This document shows positions 24,716 through 33,162 of a stretch of DNA of 64,000 nucleotides, one piece after another; position 1 is the stretch's first letter; each line of letters opens with the position of its first letter. Under the pieces are notes generated by a model. It searched no databases, was not told where the DNA came from, and was given only the letters and a program-made list of their open reading frames with translations. The stretch spans positions 20,364-84,363 of the forward strand of contig CAXQGL010000076.1 of NCBI GenBank assembly GCA_964223495.1, in the 5' to 3' direction. A program made the position numbers and the translations under genes. Origin of the DNA: UBA8752 sp964223495. GTDB lineage: Bacteria > Bacteroidota > Bacteroidia > Flavobacteriales_D > Sanyastnellaceae.

Positions 24716-25408
24716 TCAACGTTGACCTCCTCCGGAAGGCAGGGTCAATGGCAAGGTCAAGCGGGGCTTGCCCTCGGATGCTTCCTCGGTATTGGCCGGC
24801 TCAGTATTGGCCGGTGCTGCATCTGCGGGCTCGGAAACCGCTTCCTCGGTCCCAGCCTCTTCCTGCAACGTCTCCTCATACATCTTCTCACGGACCACCT
24901 CATCCTCATCCGGTGATGTTGCCATCGCTGAAGCCGCTGCACCTCCACTTCCGAATACTTCAGGGGCAACAACGCCCACTTCCATGGAAATGTCGGACTG
25001 TTCCATGCTCCGCAACTCGGCCGGATCAGCATCCCTCGTTGCCACCGGTTCATCCACCGGGTTGGCCTCGGACTCCAAAGACAGGTCGTCCGAGCCTTCG
25101 GAGTCAACCACTGGACCCATCACACCGTCACCGATGGCCTCGGGAATCTCCTGATCCATCAATTCCGGCAACGCCCCAGGGACTGAGGGCTCCTCCGTCG
25201 GCCGGGCCGACCAAAGGAAAGTCCCAGCAATCAGCAATGCGGCTGCGCCTGCGTACCACAAGCGGGCAGTACCCGCTTTCGCAGAGGCAGCAGCGAACAG
25301 GTCCGCTCGCGGCCCCGGAGCGGCCACTGCCCTATCCTCGAGCAGTGAGCGACACCTTGCGTCGAAATCGGCTTCCACCGATGATGTATGGAGGTCGTTG
25401 TCCTTCAT
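24716..25408 (-). CDS. single-pass membrane protein, putative anti-sigma partner
   Basis: 230 residues. The N-terminal 45 residues could be a small cytoplasmic sigma-binding part (VEADFDARCRSLLEDRAVAA), followed by one membrane helix (ARLWYAGAAALLIAGTFLW). The remaining roughly 160 residues are strongly acidic and Ala/Glu/Ser-rich and look disordered. The start overlaps the sigma-factor stop by 4 nt, the usual arrangement for sigma/anti-sigma pairs. No zinc-binding anti-sigma motif (HxxxCxxC) is visible, so the regulatory role is inferred from position only. Confidence 0.62.
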   Translation of the reverse strand: MKDNDLHTSSVEADFDARCRSLLEDRAVAAPGPRADLFAAASAKAGTARLWYAGAAALLIAGTFLWSARPTEEPSVPGALPELMDQEIPEAIGDGVMGPVVDSEGSDDLSLESEANPVDEPVATRDADPAELRSMEQSDISMEVGVVAPEVFGSGGAAASAMATSPDEDEVVREKMYEETLQEEAGTEEAVSEPADAAPANTEPANTEEASEGKPRLTLPLTLPSGGGQR

Positions 25409-26001
25409 TGTGCTTTACCTACGGTTCCGGAGGTGGTGCCCTCTTTAGACTGCGCTCGGGCCGAAAGGGTTGCAAGAACCCGCTGCAAATATTTCCTAGC
25501 CCTGCTCAATTGGCTCTTGGAAGTGTTCACATCAATCTGGAGCTGCTCCGCAATTTCATGGTGCTTGAAGCCCTCAATGACATACATGCAAAACACGGTG
25601 CGGTAACCCAACGGCAGCTGGGCAATGGCGAATTCGAGCTCTTCGGCCGTGAACTCGGGATCGTGTTGGTTTTCCATGTCCCGCGGCGTGGCGGGCAAAT
25701 CCGTGATGTCCTGATGATGGCTGTGCTTCTGACTCTTGCGGTAGTGCGTGATGGCGGTGTTGACCACAATCTTCCGCATCCAACCCTCGAATGAGAAGTC
25801 CAATCGATAACTCTTGATGTGCTTGAAAATCTTGACGAAGCTGTCCTGCAGCACATCCTCTGCGTCCACCCTGCTGTTCGTGTACCGGATGGCGGTGGCG
25901 AACAACTGACCGCTGAACCGCTCGTACAACCTGCGCTGCGCACTCGGCCGTTGCGCCTTGCACCCCTCGATCAATGTCTTCAATTCCTCAGACGACGCCA
26001 T
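25405..26001 (-). CDS. ECF-type RNA polymerase sigma factor
   Basis: 198 residues. Region 2 covers about 25-95 (AQRRLYERFSGQLFATAIRY, VDAEDVLQDSFVKIFKHI, FSFEGWMRKIVVNTAI with HYRK). Region 4 covers about 135-185 (IAQLPLGYRTVFCMYVIEGF, HHEIAEQLQIDVNTSKSQLS with the helix-turn-helix). It directs RNA polymerase to its own promoter set. It is followed with overlap by a single-pass membrane protein and then a beta-barrel gene. Signal and regulon are unknown. Confidence 0.93.
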   Translation of the reverse strand: MASSEELKTLIEGCKAQRPSAQRRLYERFSGQLFATAIRYTNSRVDAEDVLQDSFVKIFKHIKSYRLDFSFEGWMRKIVVNTAITHYRKSQKHSHHQDITDLPATPRDMENQHDPEFTAEELEFAIAQLPLGYRTVFCMYVIEGFKHHEIAEQLQIDVNTSKSQLSRARKYLQRVLATLSARAQSKEGTTSGTVGKAQ

Positions 26002-26072
26002 CTCCCTGAATCAACGCCCAACCCTTCTTTCAGGTTGCGCCATGCCCGCACCCTTTTCCGATTCCCTCAACC

Positions 26073-27083
26073 TCATTCGAATCGCCCCTTTTCGAGCCCG
26101 AGCCATTCAAGGGCCGCCCCGTGGAAGATGGCGCTCCTCAGCTCCTCGGTCAGGTCCATGTCCGTTTCGATGTAACGCCCGAATTCCAGATCACCCAATG
26201 GAAATGGATAATCGGAGCCCATGACGATGCGGTCCGCACCCTGCATGTCCAAGACATATTCCATGAGCCTGGCGTCATGCGTGATGCTGTCCACCCAGAA
26301 CTTGCCGACGTATCCACGGGGGTTGTTCGGATTGTCGACGGCAACGAGGTCCGGCCTGCAGCGCCATCCATGCTCGATGCGTCCCAGGGTGGCGAGGAAA
26401 GCCCCTGAGGCGTGGCTGAACATGACGCGCAGGTCCGGATATCGATCGAATACACCGGAGAAAACCATGGAACACGCCGCCCGGGAGGTCTCCGCCGGCA
26501 TGCCGACAAGCCAAGGCAACCAGTATTTCGTCATCATCTCCTTGCCCATCATGTCCCAAGGATGGATCATCACCGCCATTCAGAGGCGCTCACAGGCTGC
26601 CCAGATGGGGTCGAAGCGGGATTCGGAGAGGTTGTAACCATTGATGTTCGACCCGATCTGTATGCCCCTGAACCCGATGGAGGCGCAGCGCTCCAGCTCC
26701 TGTATGCTGAGTTCCACATCCTGCATGGGCAAGGTGGCCAGACCAACGTAATGCCGAGGATGATCTCCGATGGTCCGGGCGATGTCATCATTGAGGAAGC
26801 GGGCGATGTCGTGGGTGTCCTCCGGCTTGGCCCAATAGGCGAACAGCACGGGAATCGTGCAGATGACCTGCACCTGTACGCCGGCCTCGGCATATTCCTC
26901 GATGCGGAGCACGGGATCCCAACAATTCGCCAAGACCTCCCTGAAGAAGCGGTCTCCCTGCATCATCCGAGCCGCACCTTCCCGGTGATGTTCGAGGTGG
27001 ATGAACGACCCGTACCCCAACTTGGAACTCCAGTCCGGCAGCTCCTTCGGCATAATGTGGGTGTGCGTGTCAATCTTCAGCAT
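26073..27083 (-). pseudogene. aminocarboxymuconate-semialdehyde decarboxylase-like amidohydrolase, interrupted by in-frame TGA
   Basis: One frame reads from ATG 27083 to the stop at 26073 but contains a TGA at 26580-26582. Before it: the metal motif DTHTHIMP, WDPVLRIEEYAEAGVQVQV and GLATLPMQDVELSIQEL. After it: MAVMIHPWDMMG, LVGMPAETSRAACSMVFSGV, MFSHASGAFLATLGRIEHGW and GADRIVMGSDYPFPLGD. Together they make a complete amidohydrolase-2 protein of the ACMSD type (tryptophan/kynurenine catabolism). In relatives a residue such as Gly precedes the IHP segment, so GGA to TGA is a plausible single change. Both halves carry metal ligands, so neither alone should work. Options are a recent nonsense mutation, a sequencing error, readthrough, or two chains made from the TGA-ATG junction. 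Confidence 0.75.
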
Positions 27084-27094
27084 GGATGTCCAAG

Positions 27095-28756
27095 TTAGGG
27101 CCCCACGGAACGGACATGGCGCAAGTCCAGGCGGTTGGTCGGGCTGACTTTCCATCCGGTCCATTCCGAGGAAACCAAGTGCACCACCTGGTCATGCCAA
27201 AGTGGAATGACCGGCATCGCATCCAGCACGTGTCCCTCGGCTTTGCGCAGGACCGCCTCTCTTTCGCTTCCCGGCAACATGTGGGATGCCTCATTGAGCA
27301 GTGCAGTCACGGAGGAGTCCGAGAAATGCGTGTAGTTCGGTCCGTTCGGACACCAACGGTCCGGGAGGAACAGCCCCAGGAAGTTCTCGGCATCGGGATA
27401 ATCCGCGAGCCATGACTTGCGGAACAGCGGAACCTGACTGCGCGCGACGCGCTCAGCATCGATGGCACTTGGAGCGATGTCAATCTCCAAATCGATGCCG
27501 AATTCCGCCCAGGTGAATTGCAATGCGGCAGCGAGATCCGCCGCCCCTGGTTTGGTGCCCAAAGTGAGCCCCCCCAGCCGTTCGAGCGGTGGTTCCGGGC
27601 CGATTCCAGCTTCGGCGAGAATGCTGCGGGCCACATCCGGATGCCATGCCAGGTCCACTCGACCCTGACGCTCATCATTCGAGAAACCCGGCATCCCCGA
27701 CGGCACGAACCCCTCTGCCGGAACCGCCTCATCCGCCCTGAGTTCCCTCACGAGGGCTTCCCGGTCCAAGGCCATGCTCATGGCACGCCGAATGGGCGCG
27801 GTCAGCCGAGGGAATCCACCCTGACCGAGTGCCGCCGAATCGACGAGGAATCCCACGTAGTCGGTCTTGAGATACGGCACCTCGTGGACCTTGAACCGTC
27901 CTTCCCATTCCGGTTTCCACTTCCCCGTCTCATCCTTGAGCGCATTGACCCACTCCGGATCAAGGGCTGAAACGAAATCGTAGCGTCCCTGTCTGAATCC
28001 GAGATACTCGGCACCGGGCTCCCGATTGAATTCAATCCGCACGCCATCCAGATACGGCAGGTTACGGCCCTGTTCATCGCGCATCCAGTACCCCTCGAAC
28101 CGATGCAGGACCATGGCCGTCTCGGGAAGCCATCCCTTGAGTGCGAAAGGGCCACTGCCCATATCCTCCGTGTCCGGACTGCCCTCCAATCCGCCGCCCT
28201 TCAGAATGCCCGCCTGGGGGGTCGCGAGCAGTCCGGGGAAAACGGGCTGTGCCCTGCTGAGCGACAGGATGAGGCTATCGTCGGAAACGATCGCCACGCC
28301 TTCCGGTGCCAGATCAGACAGCACCCATCGCCCAGGCAGTGCCCGCGTCGGATCCAGCAGCCGTTCGAAACTGAGTGCGACATCCCTTGCCATCAGGGGC
28401 GAACCATCGTGGAACACCGCATCCTTGCGGAGTCGGAATCGGTATTGAAGGCCATCCTCGGATACACTCCAGGCCTCCGCGAGGGCGGGTCTGACCTGCA
28501 ATTGCTCATCCAATTCGAGCAGGCCCTCATACAATTGATCCACCACCCACATCGCCTCCAGGTCCGTCGCCTTGCCGGGATCAATCGAGCGCAAACCGTC
28601 CGAAGCATTGTAGCAGAACAGCCTGCGATCAGGGCTGCGGCCCTCTCCTGAGGCGCATCCCGACAGGAATGCCGAGGCCATGTACAACAACGAAAGCAGG
28701 GCCAGTGCACCGGTCTCCACTGATCTGAAATTGCGTTTTGGAATAGGGTGCCTCAT
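27095..28756 (-). CDS. ABC transporter substrate-binding lipoprotein, family 5 (peptide/nickel type)
   Basis: 553 residues. The lipoprotein signal (ALALLSLLYMASAFLSGC) anchors it. The mature part matches SBP family 5: LRSIDPGKATDLEAMWVVDQ, YEGLLELDEQLQVRPALAE, WSVSEDGLQYRFRLRKDAVF, FHDGSPLMARDVALSFERLL and a C-terminal LDAMPVIPLWHDQVVHLV. It would bind peptides or similar solutes, but no permease or ATPase genes are adjacent. ATG 28756 places the signal peptide correctly; a TTG at 28795 is the alternative. The stop is 11 nt before the amidohydrolase start. Confidence 0.88.
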   Translation of the reverse strand: MRHPIPKRNFRSVETGALALLSLLYMASAFLSGCASGEGRSPDRRLFCYNASDGLRSIDPGKATDLEAMWVVDQLYEGLLELDEQLQVRPALAEAWSVSEDGLQYRFRLRKDAVFHDGSPLMARDVALSFERLLDPTRALPGRWVLSDLAPEGVAIVSDDSLILSLSRAQPVFPGLLATPQAGILKGGGLEGSPDTEDMGSGPFALKGWLPETAMVLHRFEGYWMRDEQGRNLPYLDGVRIEFNREPGAEYLGFRQGRYDFVSALDPEWVNALKDETGKWKPEWEGRFKVHEVPYLKTDYVGFLVDSAALGQGGFPRLTAPIRRAMSMALDREALVRELRADEAVPAEGFVPSGMPGFSNDERQGRVDLAWHPDVARSILAEAGIGPEPPLERLGGLTLGTKPGAADLAAALQFTWAEFGIDLEIDIAPSAIDAERVARSQVPLFRKSWLADYPDAENFLGLFLPDRWCPNGPNYTHFSDSSVTALLNEASHMLPGSEREAVLRKAEGHVLDAMPVIPLWHDQVVHLVSSEWTGWKVSPTNRLDLRHVRSVGP

Positions 28757-28829
28757 CCCGAATCTTCGCCGAATGGGGGAAAAGTTAAACCTCAATGCCT
28801 GACTGCGGTTCTACCTTCACCATCCCACC

Positions 28830-31244
28830 ATGAACCACGCCAATTCCCGGTTCCATTCCGCCTTGCGCAGATGCATCCCGGCCCTGTTCCTTTCGCTGTT
28901 CTGCATCTCGGGCCTGTTCGGTCAGAAAGCCACCCTGAGTGGCCGGGTGGTGGACCAATCCACCGGCGAGTACATTCTCGGCGCCACCGTAGTGGTCGAT
29001 GGCACGAATACGGGCTCGGCTTCGAATGTCTACGGCTTCTACAGTTTGTCCCTGCCACCCGGCACCTATGACCTGACGTGGTCCTTCATCGGTTACAACG
29101 CCGTGAAGCGTCGGGTCAATTTGGACGCCGACATGACCCTGGATGTGGAGCTCGCCCCTTCCATCATCGCCGTGGCGGCGGCCGAGGTCGAGGCTGAGCG
29201 CTCCGCGCATACGGAAAGCACGGACATGGGCAAGGCATCCGTCGGGGTGGAGACCATCAAGAGCCTGCCTGCCCTGTTGGGAGAAGTGGACGTTTTGAAG
29301 GTCATCCAGTTCCTTCCGGGCATCCAGAGTGCCGGAGAAGGAAACAGCGGCTTCTATGTGCGCGGAGGTGGCCCGGACCAGAACCTCGTCCTGGTCGATG
29401 ATGCCATCGTGTACAATGCCTCGCACCTGTTCGGGTTCTTCAGCGTGTTCAATCCGGATGCAGTGAAGGACATCGAGGTGACCAAGGGCACCATGCCCGC
29501 CCGATTCGGGGGGCGGGTTTCCTCGGTGCTCGACATCGGCCTCAAGGAAGGCAATGCTCGCGAGACCGCGCTCAGTGGAGGACTCGGCCTCATCAGCTCG
29601 AGGCTCACCTTGGAAGGTCCGATCAAGGAAGACACCATCAGCTACATCATCAGTGGACGCAGGACTTACATCGACGTGCTCACCCGTCCCTTCGTCAACC
29701 AGGAAAGCGCCTTCGCGGGTTCCGGGTATTATTTCTATTACCTCAATGCCAAGGTGAACTGGAGGGCTTCCCGGAAGGACCAGTTCTACCTGAGCGGATA
29801 CTTCGGAAGGGACGTGTTCAACTTCCGGTCCCAATCGGCCGATTTCGGAAGCCGAATTCCCTGGGGCAATGCCACCGTGACCGCCCGCTGGAACCACCTC
29901 ATCAGCGACCGGGCCTTCATCACCACCACCGCCACCTACAGCGACTATGAATTCGCATTCGAAGCACAGCAGGACAGCTTCACTTTCGGATTCAGGAGCG
30001 GAATCGATGACCGCGGGCTCAAATCCCGATTGACCCTCTATCCCAACCCGAGGCACACCATCAGGACGGGTGTCGAATACACCTATCACACCTTTCTGCC
30101 AACGGAGTTCTATGCCACCTCCAATGGAGTGGATTTCGATCTCGGCGAGGCGGTGCGCACCCGAAGCCATGAAGTCGCCACCTATTTCGAGGACGAATTC
30201 GATGTGACCGATGCCTTCCGCATCAAGGCGGGCCTGAGGTGGAGCGGCTTCATCCAGACCGGCCCGTTCACCCGATATGTTCCCCCCGCTGACGAGGACC
30301 CCCTCGGTGCCGCACAGGAGCCGGATGAAATCCGGTATGTCAAAGGCGACATCGTCGCCCAGCACGGCGGGCTGGAGCCCCGTCTCGCCATGCGCCTGAA
30401 GACCGGACCGAGAACGGCATTCAAGGCGGGCATTGGGCGAAACCTTCAGTACATCCATCTCGCATCCCTTTCTCCCACCTCCCTGCCCGGAGACATCTGG
30501 CTCCCGAGTTCCGACGTGGTCAAACCCCAGATCGGCACTCAGATTTCGGCGGGCTGGTTCAGGGATTTCGGTGCGGACCGCAACATCGAAGCATCGATCG
30601 AGGTCTACCACAAATGGCTCGACAACCTTGTCGCGTACGCGGAAGGAACCCAACCGGACGACAACATCCGCAACAACGTGGACAACAACCTCGTGTTCGG
30701 AGAGGGCACGAGCTATGGGGCCGAGTTCTTCCTGAAAAGGAGGCGCGGGGTCTGGACCGGTTGGCTGGGCTACACATGGAGCAAAACGGACCGCCAGTTC
30801 GACGACCTGAACCAGGGTGATCCATTTCCCGCGCGGTATGACAGACGGCATGACCTGAGTGCCATTCTCGAATGGACGATCGATGACCGATGGAAACTGG
30901 GGAGCACCTTCATCTACGGCACGGGCAATGCCATCACCGTGCCGGCCCAGCGCTATTTCCTGGACGGAAATCTGCTCGACGTCTATGGACCGCGCAACGG
31001 CTTCAGGATGCCCGCTTACCACCGCGCGGACATCGGCGCCACCCATACCCCGCGACCGAAGAAGGACAAGAAACGCTACGGTCAATGGGTATTCTCGGTA
31101 TACAATGTCTACAATCGGCTCAACCCCTACTTCATCTATTTCGGGAACGAAGGGGCCATTGAGGAAGGCACGCTGGACATTCAGGCATACCAGATCAGCC
31201 TGTTTCCCATCCTCCCGTCCGTGACCTGGAATTTCCGGTTCTAA
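28830..31244 (+). CDS. TonB-dependent receptor with carboxypeptidase-like regulatory domain
   Basis: 804 residues. A signal peptide (about 1-31, ending LFG-Q) is followed by a carboxypeptidase-D regulatory-like beta domain (ATLSGRVVDQSTGEYILGAT, GFYSLSLPPGTYDLTWSFIG). The plug domain comes next (VLKVIQFLPGIQSAGEGNSG, FYVRGGGPDQNLVLVDDAI, RFGGRVSSVLDIGLKEGN), then a 22-strand-type barrel. It imports a large or scarce substrate across the outer membrane; substrate unknown. No SusD partner follows, which argues against a classic polysaccharide-utilisation locus. The 986-codon frame on the other strand is a shadow. Confidence 0.94.
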   Translation: MNHANSRFHSALRRCIPALFLSLFCISGLFGQKATLSGRVVDQSTGEYILGATVVVDGTNTGSASNVYGFYSLSLPPGTYDLTWSFIGYNAVKRRVNLDADMTLDVELAPSIIAVAAAEVEAERSAHTESTDMGKASVGVETIKSLPALLGEVDVLKVIQFLPGIQSAGEGNSGFYVRGGGPDQNLVLVDDAIVYNASHLFGFFSVFNPDAVKDIEVTKGTMPARFGGRVSSVLDIGLKEGNARETALSGGLGLISSRLTLEGPIKEDTISYIISGRRTYIDVLTRPFVNQESAFAGSGYYFYYLNAKVNWRASRKDQFYLSGYFGRDVFNFRSQSADFGSRIPWGNATVTARWNHLISDRAFITTTATYSDYEFAFEAQQDSFTFGFRSGIDDRGLKSRLTLYPNPRHTIRTGVEYTYHTFLPTEFYATSNGVDFDLGEAVRTRSHEVATYFEDEFDVTDAFRIKAGLRWSGFIQTGPFTRYVPPADEDPLGAAQEPDEIRYVKGDIVAQHGGLEPRLAMRLKTGPRTAFKAGIGRNLQYIHLASLSPTSLPGDIWLPSSDVVKPQIGTQISAGWFRDFGADRNIEASIEVYHKWLDNLVAYAEGTQPDDNIRNNVDNNLVFGEGTSYGAEFFLKRRRGVWTGWLGYTWSKTDRQFDDLNQGDPFPARYDRRHDLSAILEWTIDDRWKLGSTFIYGTGNAITVPAQRYFLDGNLLDVYGPRNGFRMPAYHRADIGATHTPRPKKDKKRYGQWVFSVYNVYNRLNPYFIYFGNEGAIEEGTLDIQAYQISLFPILPSVTWNFRF

Positions 31245-31249
31245 CTTCG
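31242..31249 (+). promoter_or_regulatory. -7-like box for the ABC exporter gene
   Basis: TAACTTCG ends 4 nt before ATG 31254; its TAA is the stop codon of the preceding TonB receptor gene. Confidence 0.35.
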
Positions 31250-31253
31250 CTGC

Positions 31254-33149
31254 ATGGGCGCACTCGCGGCACTGAACCCCTACTTCTGGAAATACCGCGG
31301 ACGGCTGGCCCTGGGCATCCTGTTCGTCTTTCTCACCAATGCCTTCTCGGTCATCGCACCGGTCGTCATCGGCGAGGGCATCAATGTGCTGCAGGATGCC
31401 TACACCGGATTCCTGGCCCCTTTGGCCGAAGGGCAGCCCCCTTCCGAAGTCTTCGACGGCACTGCACTGGACACCCCTCCGACCCTCGGTATGCTGGCCG
31501 AATTCACCGGTTCGGGAATTGGAAATACGCCGGCTCCCGAATCCAAGGCGGAACTCATCCGTTTCGTCTCCTTCATCGCCGGACTCCAGGCCCTGCTCTA
31601 CATGCTTGCCTACCTCCTGAAGGGCATCTTCTCCTTCATGACGAGGCAGACCATCATCGTCATGAGCCGTTTCATCGAATATGACCTCAAGGAGTCGATC
31701 TACGACCAATACCAACGGCTGCCGGTGTCCTTTTACAAGCAGCATGCGACGGGCGACCTGATGAACCGCATCTCCGAGGATGTCTCCAAGGTGCGGATGT
31801 ACCTGGGCCCGGCCGTGATGTATGGATTGACCCTTGTGACCATGATGATCCTGACGGTGGGTGTCATGCTGCGGATCGATCCTGTGCTCACCCTATGGTC
31901 CCTCGCCCCGCTGCCGTTCATGAGCTGGGGTGTCTACAAGGTCAGCTCCCGCATCCATCGCAAGAGCGATGCGGTGCAATCCCAGCAGAGCCTGCTGAGC
32001 GCCAAGGTCCAACAGGATTTCGCCGGCATCCGTGTACTCGCTGCACACCGCCGTGAGCAACGGGCATTCGAGCGCTTTCGCGCCGCTGCCGATGAATACA
32101 AATTCCGCACCCTGGACCTCGTGAAAGTGGATGCCATGTTCATGCCCATCATCGTCATGCTGGTCGGCCTGAGTACCATCCTGACCATCTATGTCGGGGG
32201 CTTGCGGGTGTTCTCGGGTGCGCTGCAACTGGGGCACATCTTCCAGTTCGTCTTCTATGTCAACCTCCTGACCTGGCCCTTCGCCTCCGTCGGATGGGTC
32301 ACGTCATTGGTGCAGAAGGCGGCCGCAAGCCAAGCCCGCATCAATGCCTTTCTCGAAGTCGTACCCGAGATCGACAACCGCGCGGCCCATCCGCAGGAAA
32401 TCGAAGGGCGCATCTGTTTCAAGGGTGTGGGACTGACCTACCCCGACTCCGGAATCCGTGCGCTGGACGGTGTGGACTTCGACCTGGCGCCCGGCCAGAC
32501 TTTGGCGGTCATCGGCCGAACGGGAAGTGGAAAGAGTACACTTGCCCAGCTGGTCGCACGGCTGTACGATGCCACGGATGGCAGCATCGAAATAGACGGC
32601 ACGCCCATGAAGGAGGTTCATCTGGCCAGCCTCCGCGACGCCATTGGATATGTTCCCCAGGATGTGTTCCTGTTCTCGGACACCATTGCCGAGAACATTG
32701 CATTCGGGGTCGACGGTGCCACAATTGAACAGGTGGAACAGGCCGCGCGGGATGCGGACGTCCACGACAACATCACGGAATTCCCGAAAGGATATGACAC
32801 CCTGCTTGGTGAGCGGGGCGTCAACCTCAGTGGGGGACAGAAGCAGCGGGTTTCCATCGCCCGTGCCATACTCAGGAAGCCCCGTATCCTGATTTTCGAC
32901 GACTGCCTGAGCGCGGTGGATACGGAAACCGAAGCGGTCATCCTGGGAAATCTCCGTCGCATCATGGACCAGCGCACCGCCATCATCGTGTCGCACCGCG
33001 TCTCCACCGTGCGGAATGCCGACTTGATCCTTGTGCTCGATGAAGGAAAGGTGGTGGAGCGCGGAACACACGCTTCCCTGCTCGAATCCGGGGGATTGTA
33101 TGCGGAATTGAACCGAACCCAGCAACCACCGGCAGAGGAGGCTGCGTGA
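31254..33149 (+). CDS. ABC exporter, permease fused to ATPase (MsbA/lipid-exporter-like)
   Basis: 631 residues. Residues about 15-355 form the six-helix type IV exporter domain, with the coupling motif QYQRLPVSFYKQHATGDLMN. The nucleotide-binding domain (about 385-625) has Walker A GRTGSGKST, Q-loop YVPQDVFLFSDT, signature LSGGQKQRVSIARA, Walker B RILIFDDCLSAVD and switch His IIVSHRVSTV. The Walker B is followed by Asp, not the usual catalytic Glu (DD in place of DE), as seen in some related exporters, so hydrolysis could be slow. An insertion near residues 45-95 may be a periplasmic loop. Substrate unknown. Confidence 0.92.
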   Translation: MGALAALNPYFWKYRGRLALGILFVFLTNAFSVIAPVVIGEGINVLQDAYTGFLAPLAEGQPPSEVFDGTALDTPPTLGMLAEFTGSGIGNTPAPESKAELIRFVSFIAGLQALLYMLAYLLKGIFSFMTRQTIIVMSRFIEYDLKESIYDQYQRLPVSFYKQHATGDLMNRISEDVSKVRMYLGPAVMYGLTLVTMMILTVGVMLRIDPVLTLWSLAPLPFMSWGVYKVSSRIHRKSDAVQSQQSLLSAKVQQDFAGIRVLAAHRREQRAFERFRAAADEYKFRTLDLVKVDAMFMPIIVMLVGLSTILTIYVGGLRVFSGALQLGHIFQFVFYVNLLTWPFASVGWVTSLVQKAAASQARINAFLEVVPEIDNRAAHPQEIEGRICFKGVGLTYPDSGIRALDGVDFDLAPGQTLAVIGRTGSGKSTLAQLVARLYDATDGSIEIDGTPMKEVHLASLRDAIGYVPQDVFLFSDTIAENIAFGVDGATIEQVEQAARDADVHDNITEFPKGYDTLLGERGVNLSGGQKQRVSIARAILRKPRILIFDDCLSAVDTETEAVILGNLRRIMDQRTAIIVSHRVSTVRNADLILVLDEGKVVERGTHASLLESGGLYAELNRTQQPPAEEAA

Positions 33150-33162
33150 CATCCGGTCCTGA

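Noticed and set aside
28785..31745. 986-codon open frame on the minus strand
   Set aside because: It lies antisense to the complete TonB-dependent receptor and the start of the ABC exporter, has low-complexity His/Val/Glu-rich composition and no recognisable domain; long antisense frames are expected in GC-rich genes with strong codon bias.
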